From positions 1-6,676 of the forward strand of contig JADZBT010000137.1 in the NCBI GenBank assembly GCA_020851915.1: a DNA stretch of 6,676 nt, in the 5' to 3' direction. A program made the translations under genes and the position numbers. Position 1 is the stretch's first letter, and each line of letters begins with the position of its first letter. Origin of the DNA: Alphaproteobacteria bacterium. GTDB lineage: Bacteria > Pseudomonadota > Alphaproteobacteria > Rickettsiales > RI-342. The notes beneath the pieces are model-generated. The model saw nothing but the letters and a program-made list of their open reading frames with translations, searched no databases and was not told where the DNA came from. This document shows positions 1 to 6,222 of the stretch, one piece after another.

Positions 1-75
1 ATTCCTATGGCGATGCCTGCCTGCTGCACCCCTGACCTTCCCCTTGTATTCACTACATTTTAACCTATTTCTGGC

Positions 76-81
76 TATACT
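76..81 (+). promoter_or_regulatory. Possible -10 element upstream of the 123-872 gene
   Basis: TATACT matches the sigma-70 -10 consensus at five of six positions and sits 41 bases upstream of the start codon at 123. No convincing -35 hexamer lies 16-18 bases further upstream; the closest, TTCACT at 49-54, gives a 21-base spacer. The element is a weak candidate only, and the real promoter may lie outside the window. Confidence 0.25.
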
Positions 82-122
82 ACCCTTCTCACTTAAAGAA
101 ACTTTCTTAGCGGAGGACGCTT

Positions 123-872
123 ATGGCTACCAAGAAGAAGCCCGAAAATTACGCCTCGTTAGACAAACCTGTCATCGAGGCGGTTGTGAACGAACTGTTC
201 CGTTTCGAAACGCCGAAGCAGGCGGTCGATCAGCTGGAGGCGATACGCTCCAGCTTTATCACCTCGCGTGAGCAGACGGAGGACAACAAAGTCTCCGTGC
301 GTCTGTGGATCAAGGGCTATGCCCTCACCGAGGACGAAATAAAAGAAGGCTATCTCGGCCACTTCGCCACCATCCGCTACAAGGAGGTGAAGGGCAAGAA
401 GATCGCGCTCTATGCTGAGAAGGACAATGTCCCGCTCAAGACCCACCCGCAGAAGAAGCGTCAGAAGGCGCGTCACCCCAACTGGGGCCACCCCATCCTG
501 CGCGGCGTGAAGAAAAAGAAAACCTACAAGACCATCGAGGAAGCGCAGAAGCAGATACAGCTCCTGCACGAGGAATTCCCCGAAGTGTCCATCCCCTGCA
601 CGCACAAGATGTACGTGATGATCTACCAGCGCGGCCCGGAAGGAAGTAACGACGGCCCGCCGGTGCAGAAATGGGTGCTGAACATTAAAGTGGATGAGCA
701 CGGCGGTTATTACCTCGAAGCCGAGGTCAACAAGAACCCGCGCAAGCGCAAGAACGCGGAGGCTCCGGCCATTACGGCACAGGACGGCGAGGCCGCCCCT
801 GCTCCCGATGCGCCGCTGGGCAAATTCACCGCAGCGATCGAGCTGAAGCGCGCGAAAAAGAAGAAAAAATAG
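123..872 (+). CDS. Unrecognised lysine-rich protein (249 aa)
   Basis: I do not recognise this family. The start is well supported: GGAGG at 112-116 lies 6 bases before the ATG. The protein is strongly basic, with a Lys-rich N-terminus (MATKKKP), a KKRQKAR cluster near residues 111-117, a KKKK run at 130-133 and a C-terminal tail ending in KKKKK. The segment 57-200 has a mixed alpha/beta look, with alternating hydrophobic strands around 57-63, 82-98, 162-168 and 183-202, and a helix around 136-150. Residues 204-232 are low-complexity and rich in Ala, Pro and charge. There is no signal peptide or membrane segment, so a cytoplasmic protein is likely. The basic tails suggest nucleic-acid or ribosome contact, but this is inference from composition alone. 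The next gene starts 99 bases downstream on the same strand, and no clear terminator separates them. Confidence 0.8.
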   Translation: MATKKKPENYASLDKPVIEAVVNELFRFETPKQAVDQLEAIRSSFITSREQTEDNKVSVRLWIKGYALTEDEIKEGYLGHFATIRYKEVKGKKIALYAEKDNVPLKTHPQKKRQKARHPNWGHPILRGVKKKKTYKTIEEAQKQIQLLHEEFPEVSIPCTHKMYVMIYQRGPEGSNDGPPVQKWVLNIKVDEHGGYYLEAEVNKNPRKRKNAEAPAITAQDGEAAPAPDAPLGKFTAAIELKRAKKKKK

Positions 873-888
873 CATTTCCGGAATAATC

Positions 889-970
889 CGGGCGGAGTTT
901 CACAAAACTGTCATCCTTCCTCTTTATACAATATGGGAGTGTGAAAGAATAAGGAACAGGACTCCGCCCG
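889..970. repeat. 10-bp perfect inverted repeat flanking the 873-971 spacer
   Basis: CGGGCGGAGT at 889-898 is exactly complementary to ACTCCGCCCG at 961-970, with 62 bases between the arms. The right arm ends one base before the GTG start codon at 972, and a weak AAGGA ribosome-binding motif (951-955) lies in the enclosed loop. In a read-through transcript the arms could pair and affect translation of the downstream gene. As DNA they could instead be operator half-sites, although the spacing is long for that. A smaller hairpin (CCGGA 878-882 with TCCGG 887-891) overlaps the left arm and would compete with the long pairing. It has no T-tract, so it is not a classical terminator. Function is inference. 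Confidence 0.5.
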
Positions 971-971
971 C

Positions 972-2633
972 GTGCCCGAAAATCCCAGAACCCGCGAACA
1001 GAAAAAAGAGGCGCTCCGCACCTTTATTCCCGCCATCATGGCGATGGATAATGCCGTCACGGCGGGTGGCGACCTCAACGCACTGCCACCGGGATGGGAG
1101 CGTATCCACGCCCATGACTTCCCGCTGACGCACCACCGCGCCGATCTCTACAAATACCAGCCCTCTCCCGACGCCGAACCGCAATTTTTCTGCCTGCAAC
1201 GCTCGGTCAAGAATCTGGAGGATGTGTTTTTCAACACGCTGCCGGTATTGTCCCGCGACGCCTCTTTCAGCCGTGACGAGGTAGGTGCGTTCATCGAAGA
1301 ATGCGTGCAGGTGCTCAACCAGCAATACGGCTCGGCGCAAAAGCAATTCACCTACACCGACCTGAATCAGCTGGGCTACTCGCAGGGTGGCTACCTGATG
1401 GGGTTCGCGCTGGGCTACATCTATAACAAGACGGGGGACGTACCGGAACAGATATACACGCTGGACAGTGCTGGCGAGAGCGTGGCACTCGAGAAATCCA
1501 TCGACGTCTACAACCGCGATGCCGCAAGCGGCGAGCTGCGCGGCTGGCATCTGACGCCGGACACCCTCCCCGACCTCATCGACCGGGTACATAAGAATGC
1601 GGCAGGCATATTCGTATTCCCCCCCAACCTTATCAACAGTGCCGGCGCGCGGCTCGGCGAGGCGATGTGGGCGTCACCTTTCAACTTTTCTCACCATGAC
1701 GCAGAAAAACTCCTGAGCGATATAGATAAGCCCTCCAGCCCCGTGGAATGGCTGGTGGGATTCCTGATATACCACACCTCGGAATTGCTGTTCGAGAAGC
1801 ACAAGGACGAGTTTCCCGGCATCGAACCCGGCACATTGCTGGAGGCGCTGCGCGCCTTCTGCTACAGCTATGCGGTCAGCTACACGGAGCAATCACACCT
1901 GCTGAGCAACCATCTGTACCGTGCGACCCGCGACATGGATCACTTCATGCGATCACTGCTCGATGTGGAAAACACTCCGGAAGGATACCGCGTACCCCAG
2001 TTCGGGAATCACACACTGAAAGGCGATCCCGCCGACAGCTATTTTTATTACCTGCGCCATCTGCGTTATGAATTGCTGGAGCCGAATCAGGAGCATAACG
2101 TCATGGGATTTAGTGCAGCGGAAGAATATGCCCTGCGCTACTTGCGCGGAGAAAATCGAAACGAGAAGGACGGCCATCTGGCGCTGGCATTCGAGGCGGA
2201 ACAGGCCGGCATGGACTACGACAAGATCCAGCGCTTCCTGTTCCAGCCTGCCTTGAAGCTGGTGCAGAAAGTGGTCATCTCCATTCCCTTCCACGACCTC
2301 GCCGATGACCTGCATACCGCCTACACTGCGGGACAGAACAGCCGTTATCACGAATCATTGCCGCGCTGGGCGGCGGTCACGCGCGCCGCATTCGAGGCAT
2401 TGAACAGCAAAAAGGAAATGCTGGATCTGGAGGATGGGAAATTCATTTTCACCGAGCTGCTCCCCCATCTCATCCGCAGCACCGCCCCCGTAAGGGCCGT
2501 CACGCGCCACGCCGATGCGTTACGGCACGAAGTGCGGCTGGGCGTCGGGGTGACCGCATATCAGGTCACACAGGCACTTGCCAATTTCCGTGAGCGCGTC
2601 TGCGGGAAAGATGACAGCAGCCCGCAACGCTGA
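972..2633 (+). CDS. Lipase-like alpha/beta-hydrolase-fold protein (553 aa)
   Basis: The central part resembles the class-3 lipase / lipase-like hydrolase superfamily. GYSQGG at residues 135-140 fits the nucleophile elbow G-x-S-x-G, with Ser137 as candidate nucleophile, followed by a helix and a strand ending TLDSAGES (163-170), the usual place of a conserved Asp and Gly turn. FFCLQRSVKNLED (72-84) occupies the position of the 'RGT..D' region after the first core strand. PNLINSAG (218-225) resembles the Asn-rich loop seen late in such domains, but I see no clear catalytic His next to it. Residues about 240-553 are largely helical and unassigned. There is no signal peptide or membrane segment. 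The start is GTG at 972; the in-frame stop at 942-944 excludes a longer form, and the only ribosome-binding motif (AAGGA, 951-955) is rather distant (16 bases). Substrate is unknown: lipid or phospholipid ester is the family-level guess, and loss of activity is possible. Confidence 0.75.
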   Translation: MPENPRTREQKKEALRTFIPAIMAMDNAVTAGGDLNALPPGWERIHAHDFPLTHHRADLYKYQPSPDAEPQFFCLQRSVKNLEDVFFNTLPVLSRDASFSRDEVGAFIEECVQVLNQQYGSAQKQFTYTDLNQLGYSQGGYLMGFALGYIYNKTGDVPEQIYTLDSAGESVALEKSIDVYNRDAASGELRGWHLTPDTLPDLIDRVHKNAAGIFVFPPNLINSAGARLGEAMWASPFNFSHHDAEKLLSDIDKPSSPVEWLVGFLIYHTSELLFEKHKDEFPGIEPGTLLEALRAFCYSYAVSYTEQSHLLSNHLYRATRDMDHFMRSLLDVENTPEGYRVPQFGNHTLKGDPADSYFYYLRHLRYELLEPNQEHNVMGFSAAEEYALRYLRGENRNEKDGHLALAFEAEQAGMDYDKIQRFLFQPALKLVQKVVISIPFHDLADDLHTAYTAGQNSRYHESLPRWAAVTRAAFEALNSKKEMLDLEDGKFIFTELLPHLIRSTAPVRAVTRHADALRHEVRLGVGVTAYQVTQALANFRERVCGKDDSSPQR

Positions 2634-2639
2634 CCGCAC

Positions 2640-3416
2640 CTACTCCCACACCAGCGTGAAGCGGTAAGGTGAGTCAGCGGCGCCGGCAACGATCTCGTTC
2701 TCGCCGACACGCAGATGGGCCCGGAAATCGGGAGCGTTCCCGCCGATCTTCACGCCGTTCACGACCGTCCCGGTCTTGCTGCCGCGATCGGTCACCGCCA
2801 GACCTTTTTCTCCGGGTTGAATGGCGAAATGGTTGCGCGCCATGATGGCCGGATCGGCGTTCTCTATGAACAGGTTGTTCCAGTCCATCGGGTTCGGCAC
2901 GGCGCCCATCGGCAGCGCCCCCACACGATAGGGAAAGCTGCTGATGACCACGCCGTTCGCCGGCATCTGGCGTTTCAGTGTATCGGAGAGTGGCAGGAGC
3001 GTCACGCGCTTGACGGGCTTTGGCTTATCCTCCGCAGGGGCCAATTCCATCTTGCCGCTGTAATGCGTGATGAGCGCCGCCACCGTCTGGCTGGATTCGC
3101 GCACGCGCTCGGTAAGCACGCGGATGATAAGATGGACGAGTTCCGGTTGTCCGGTGAGTGCACTTGCAATATCCTCGCGGGTGATGACCCGCAGCCTGAC
3201 GTCGCTGACTGCGGCGGCGTAGGCCGAGCGCGGTTTGTCGCTGATGAGCCCCATCTCGCCGAACACCTCACCCTCGCCGATCTTGGCGAGCAGGATCGTG
3301 CCTTTTTCCGAGCTTTTATAGATCTCCACCTGTCCGGAGAGTATCTGGTAAGCGAAATCGCTGTCCTCGCCTTCGCGGAAGATGATCTCGCCGGGGTTTG
3401 CGCTGCGTTCCTGCAT
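2640..3416 (-). CDS. Cyclic nucleotide-binding domain fused to FHA domain (258 aa)
   Basis: Residues 7-110 are a cNMP-binding (CRP-like) domain: PGEIIFREGE (8-17) opens the beta-roll, and FGEMGLISDKPRSA (52-65) is the phosphate-binding cassette with the Glu54 and Arg63 expected for cyclic-nucleotide contact. A linker (about 120-155, with KPKPVKR at 131-137) leads to a degenerate FHA domain (about 160-258): YRVGA (163-167) for the GRxx strand, ARNH (193-196) for SRxH, and DRGSKTGTVVNG (210-221) for the conserved loop. FHA domains bind phosphothreonine peptides, so a cytoplasmic adaptor linking a nucleotide signal to Ser/Thr phosphorylation is a reasonable inference. No helix-turn-helix or enzymatic domain is seen. 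I chose ATG 3416 because AGGGA lies 6 bases upstream and related proteins begin shortly before the PGE motif. ATGs at 3440 and 3443 are possible but lack a ribosome-binding site. A start at 3536 would lie inside tRNA-His. A TATGAT at 3439-3444 (minus) could be a -10 but has no good -35, so co-transcription with the tRNA is also possible. Confidence 0.88.
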   Translation of the reverse strand: MQERSANPGEIIFREGEDSDFAYQILSGQVEIYKSSEKGTILLAKIGEGEVFGEMGLISDKPRSAYAAAVSDVRLRVITREDIASALTGQPELVHLIIRVLTERVRESSQTVAALITHYSGKMELAPAEDKPKPVKRVTLLPLSDTLKRQMPANGVVISSFPYRVGALPMGAVPNPMDWNNLFIENADPAIMARNHFAIQPGEKGLAVTDRGSKTGTVVNGVKIGGNAPDFRAHLRVGENEIVAGAADSPYRFTLVWE

Positions 3417-3493
3417 AATGTGTCCCTGTTGTTGACGCATCATAAGTAACGCAACGGCGCGCGGATTCCAAGCGAAGAAAGATAAAGAGAGGA

Positions 3494-3571
3494 TGGGGCG
3501 AACGAGGGGTTTCGAACCCCCGACCTCCAGAGCCACAATCTGGCGCTCTAACCAGCTGAGCTACGTCCGCC
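3494..3571 (-). tRNA. tRNA-His(GTG) with encoded CCA and G-1
   Basis: On the minus strand the sequence folds as a complete cloverleaf. The acceptor arm GCGGACG pairs with CGTTCGC (one G-T wobble), T8 A9 precede the D-arm GCTC/GAGC, and the anticodon stem CCAGA/TCTGG closes the loop TTGTGGC with anticodon GTG (plus-strand 3534-3536). The T-arm is GGGGG/CCCCT around TTCGAAA. The discriminator is C73 (3497), followed by an encoded CCA (3494-3496). An extra G at position -1 (complement of 3571) faces C73, the hallmark identity element for histidyl-tRNA synthetase. The gene delivers histidine at CAC/CAU codons. Confidence 0.98.
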
Positions 3572-3581
3572 ACACTCTCAT

Positions 3582-3601
3582 ACGGGCCGCGAACGGCCCG
3601 T
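3582..3601 (-). other. Strong hairpin in the tRNA-His 5' leader
   Basis: On the minus strand ACGGGCCG, the loop TTCG and CGGCCCGT form a perfect 8-bp GC-rich stem with a four-base loop. The hairpin starts a few bases after the predicted transcription start (about 3606) and ends 10 bases before G-1 of the tRNA, so it would occupy nearly the whole precursor leader. No T-tract follows in either direction, so it is not an intrinsic terminator. A role in precursor stability or in positioning 5' processing is inference. Confidence 0.7.
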
Positions 3602-3612
3602 GGAAGGCCCGC

Positions 3613-3641
3613 AATAAACGCGATTCTGGCCAAAAGGTCAA
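3613..3641 (-). promoter_or_regulatory. Sigma-70 promoter of tRNA-His
   Basis: Minus-strand TTGACC (complement of 3636-3641) and TTTATT (complement of 3613-3618) are separated by exactly 17 bases. The downstream discriminator region (GCGGGCC) is GC-rich, as is common for stable-RNA promoters under growth-rate or stringent control. The predicted start near 3606 gives a leader of about 35 bases to the tRNA. Transcription may continue into the cNMP-FHA gene, since no terminator is visible between them. Confidence 0.7.
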
Positions 3642-3712
3642 GCACTCGCTTATTTTGCCGGGTTTCGTCATAAAACAGCAATAAAATCCGTATAGCATAG
3701 GGGCGTATTTTT

Positions 3713-3823
3713 AGGTTTTATTTGAATTATTAAAACCTTTTGATTTTAGCCAGAGATTCCTACTCTCTGGGGCAATTTGAGGAGATGCCTTAAAATCCTC
3801 TACGGTCGTCAAAAGGAACGACC
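3713..3823 (+). promoter_or_regulatory. Hairpin-rich AT-rich leader of the 3836 membrane protein gene
   Basis: Four consecutive stem-loops can be drawn on the plus strand: AGGTTTTA 3713-3720 with TAAAACCT 3731-3738 (8 bp); CCAGAGA 3750-3756 with TCTCTGG 3764-3770 (7 bp, 7-base loop); GAGGA 3779-3783 with TCCTC 3796-3800 (5 bp); and GGTCGT 3804-3809 with ACGACC 3818-3823 (6 bp). An outer pairing GATTTTA 3742-3748 with TAAAATC 3791-3797 would enclose the second hairpin. The only ribosome-binding motif for the gene (AAGGAA, 3813-3818) overlaps the loop of the last hairpin. I match this to no known riboswitch. A cis-regulatory RNA is inference from structure and position. Confidence 0.4.
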
Positions 3824-3835
3824 CAAAACATCCAA

Positions 3836-4189
3836 ATGAAAGAGCAATTAAGAACGCTGCTATATCTGGTGCTGCGAATATTTTTTGCCACCGCAATACA
3901 GGTCGCCTTTCCGCTGTGGGCATTCTACACTGCCCTCGACCCCAGTAAGTTCCACTTATCGATGGAACATACCAGAGTCGCGGTACTCGCTCTGCTGACC
4001 GCGTTACTTCTGAGTGGTCTCGCGGGCGATATTGCGGGAACGTTGGCCTACCTGAACCTCAAAAGAAATTGGGTCCCCGAATGGGGGTTCAACCAATTCT
4101 TTACCTGCATGGTGGCAGGGGGAGCAGGAGGAACGGTCATCACCACCTTTATTCTGGTTGCCATCCGCTGGTGGCAACTGACGCACTAG
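3836..4189 (+). CDS. Small three-helix membrane protein (117 aa), unrecognised
   Basis: I do not recognise the family. Three hydrophobic stretches fit transmembrane helices at about residues 8-33, 47-72 and 88-111. The first follows a short charged N-terminus (MKEQLR). The second contains a GLAGDIAGTL segment with a buried Asp65. The third is Gly-rich at its start (AGGAGGT, 94-100) and ends in RWW. The loop 73-86 (LNLKRNWVPEWGFN) is probably cytoplasmic or interfacial. Small inner-membrane protein is the only safe call. The start ATG lacks a well-spaced Shine-Dalgarno site: AAGGAA at 3813-3818 is 17 bases away and sits in a predicted hairpin, and no other start codon lies in frame just upstream. 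A strong terminator directly follows the stop, so the gene forms its own transcription unit between tRNA-His (divergent) and glnBA. Confidence 0.8.
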   Translation: MKEQLRTLLYLVLRIFFATAIQVAFPLWAFYTALDPSKFHLSMEHTRVAVLALLTALLLSGLAGDIAGTLAYLNLKRNWVPEWGFNQFFTCMVAGGAGGTVITTFILVAIRWWQLTH

Positions 4190-4226
4190 AAAAAAGACCA
4201 TGTGTTCACCGCACATGGTCTTTTTT
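4190..4226 (+). terminator. Rho-independent terminator after the 3836-4189 gene
   Basis: GACCATGTG (4196-4204) pairs perfectly with CACATGGTC (4212-4220) around a 7-base loop, followed by TTTTTT (4221-4226). The six A residues before the stem (4190-4195) extend the pairing. It starts at the base after the TAG stop and insulates the downstream glnBA operon from read-through. The symmetric A and T tracts mean it could also terminate on the minus strand. Confidence 0.95.
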
Positions 4227-4278
4227 GTGCCCGCAATTTAATCACCCCCGCCCATTTCTGCCAAAAAAATAAGCAGCC

Positions 4279-4305
4279 TTGCCATTGCGCGCGGGCTGAT
4301 ATATC
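4279..4305 (+). promoter_or_regulatory. Possible second (sigma-70) promoter of glnBA
   Basis: TTGCCA (4279-4284) and TATATC (4300-4305) lie 15 bases apart, a short spacing. The -10 falls in a perfect 10-bp palindrome, TGATATATCA (4297-4306). Alphaproteobacterial glnBA operons are often served by one sigma-70 and one sigma-54 promoter, which makes a second promoter here plausible. The sequence match is modest, and the palindrome may instead be a regulator site. Confidence 0.3.
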
Positions 4306-4329
4306 ACAGGTTTCCGCGATTATTGCAGC

Positions 4330-4345
4330 TGGCATGCTTCCTGCT
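4330..4345 (+). promoter_or_regulatory. Sigma-54 (RpoN) -24/-12 promoter of glnBA
   Basis: TGGCATG at 4330-4336 and CTGCT at 4341-4345 match the TGGCACG-N4-TTGCW consensus at 10 of 12 defined positions, including the invariant GG (4331-4332) and GC (4343-4344) separated by exactly 10 bases. The predicted start is near 4356, leaving a leader of about 35 bases before glnB. Sigma-54 promoters need an enhancer-binding activator, and for glnBA this is normally NtrC under nitrogen limitation. I could not find a clear NtrC dyad in 4227-4329. Confidence 0.85.
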
Positions 4346-4378
4346 TACACCGGGGCATCGAAATCGCAAGCCGTGAGT

Positions 4379-4383
4379 GAGGA
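4379..4383 (+). promoter_or_regulatory. Ribosome-binding site that fixes the glnB start
   Basis: GAGGA lies 7 bases before the ATG at 4391. It decides for this start over an in-frame ATG at 4202, which would give a 63-residue extension running through the upstream terminator and the sigma-54 promoter. Confidence 0.85.
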
Positions 4384-4390
4384 TTCGCCG

Positions 4391-4729
4391 ATGAAAAAGA
4401 TTGAAGCCATCATTAAGCCCTTCAAGCTCGATGAAGTGAAAGAAGCGTTGCAGGAGGTGGGCCTTCAGGGCATCACCGTGACCGAAACCAAGGGATTCGG
4501 CCGCCAGAAAGGGCATACCGAGCTCTATCGCGGCGCGGAGTACGTGGTGGACTTCCTGCCCAAAGTGAAGCTCGAGATCATCGTCACCGATACAATGCTG
4601 GAACGCACCGTGGAGGCCATCCAGACCGCCGCCCATACGGGCCGCATCGGTGACGGCAAGATATTCATCTACAACGTCGAGGACGCCATCCGTATCCGTA
4701 CGGGCGAGCGCGGCGACGACGCTATTTAG
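4391..4729 (+). CDS. glnB: Nitrogen regulatory protein PII (112 aa)
   Basis: This is a full-length PII signal protein, 112 residues as usual. It begins MKKIEAIIKPFKLDEVKEAL. The T-loop (about 37-55) carries the uridylylation site Tyr51 in LYRGAEYVVDF, Gln39 and Lys58, which contact MgATP/2-oxoglutarate, are present, and the B-loop TGRIGDGKIF (83-92) and C-terminal RIRTGERG (101-108) complete the nucleotide site. As a trimer, PII senses 2-oxoglutarate and ATP/ADP. It is uridylylated by GlnD when glutamine is low, controls adenylylation of GlnA by GlnE, and controls the NtrB kinase. The protein is more likely GlnB than GlnK because it lies directly before glnA and not next to an amtB gene. It is the first gene of the operon, 77 bases before glnA, and is transcribed from the sigma-54 promoter at 4330. 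The TAG stop lies inside the first unit of the downstream heptad repeat. Confidence 0.98.
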   Translation: MKKIEAIIKPFKLDEVKEALQEVGLQGITVTETKGFGRQKGHTELYRGAEYVVDFLPKVKLEIIVTDTMLERTVEAIQTAAHTGRIGDGKIFIYNVEDAIRIRTGERGDDAI

Positions 4730-4781
4730 TCGTTAGTCCTTAGTCGTTAGCTAAGGACAAAGGACTAAGGACAAAGGACAA
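4726..4781 (+). repeat. Inverted heptanucleotide repeat array between glnB and glnA
   Basis: The spacer consists of 7-base units in two orientations. Three TTAGTCS copies (4726-4732, 4733-4739, 4740-4746) run into TTAGCTAA at the centre, then four AAGGACW copies (4753-4759, 4760-4766, 4767-4773, 4774-4780) in the opposite sense. Folding at 4750/4751 pairs 21 of 25 positions (4726-4750 with 4751-4775), with mismatches only at regularly spaced G-G and A-A positions. A fifth related unit, AAGGACG (4791-4797), supplies the glnA ribosome-binding motif. The hairpin has no T-tract, so it is not a classical terminator. It could protect the glnB mRNA end or set the glnB:glnA ratio, which is inference. 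Confidence 0.85.
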
Positions 4782-4806
4782 CCCCTAGATAAGGACGATA
4801 ACTACC

Positions 4807-6213
<1,407 letters not shown>

Positions 6214-6222
6214 TACTATCCT

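Noticed and set aside
44..271. 75-codon plus-strand frame at the left edge
   Set aside because: It overlaps the first gene out of frame and has no ribosome-binding site.
159..875. 238-codon open frame on the minus strand opposite the first gene
   Set aside because: The plus-strand frame has a proper ribosome-binding site and normal composition. The antisense product is Leu/Arg-rich, as expected for a mirror of Lys/Glu-rich coding.
924..1592. 222-codon minus-strand frame opposite the start of the lipase-like gene
   Set aside because: It overlaps a better-supported plus-strand gene and has no recognisable domain.
3417..3536. 40-residue N-terminal extension of the cNMP-FHA protein
   Set aside because: The start at 3536 lies in the anticodon of tRNA-His, and translation from there would read through the tRNA sequence.
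3785..3793. Minimal ORF ATG-CCT-TAA after GAGGAG as a possible leader peptide
   Set aside because: The ribosome-binding motif directly touches the ATG with no spacing, and a two-codon ORF is expected by chance.
4274..4298. CAGCC/GGCTG dyad considered as an NtrC site
   Set aside because: The 5-bp arms with a 15-base gap do not fit the NtrC dyad TGCACC-N5-GGTGCA.
4202..4390. N-terminal extension of GlnB from the ATG at 4202
   Set aside because: It would run through an intrinsic terminator and the sigma-54 promoter, adds residues unlike any PII, and the ATG at 4391 has its own ribosome-binding site and gives the standard 112-residue length.
4726..4797. Heptad array considered as a CRISPR or transposon end
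   Set aside because: Units are 7 bases long without spacers, and no transposase or target duplication is present.
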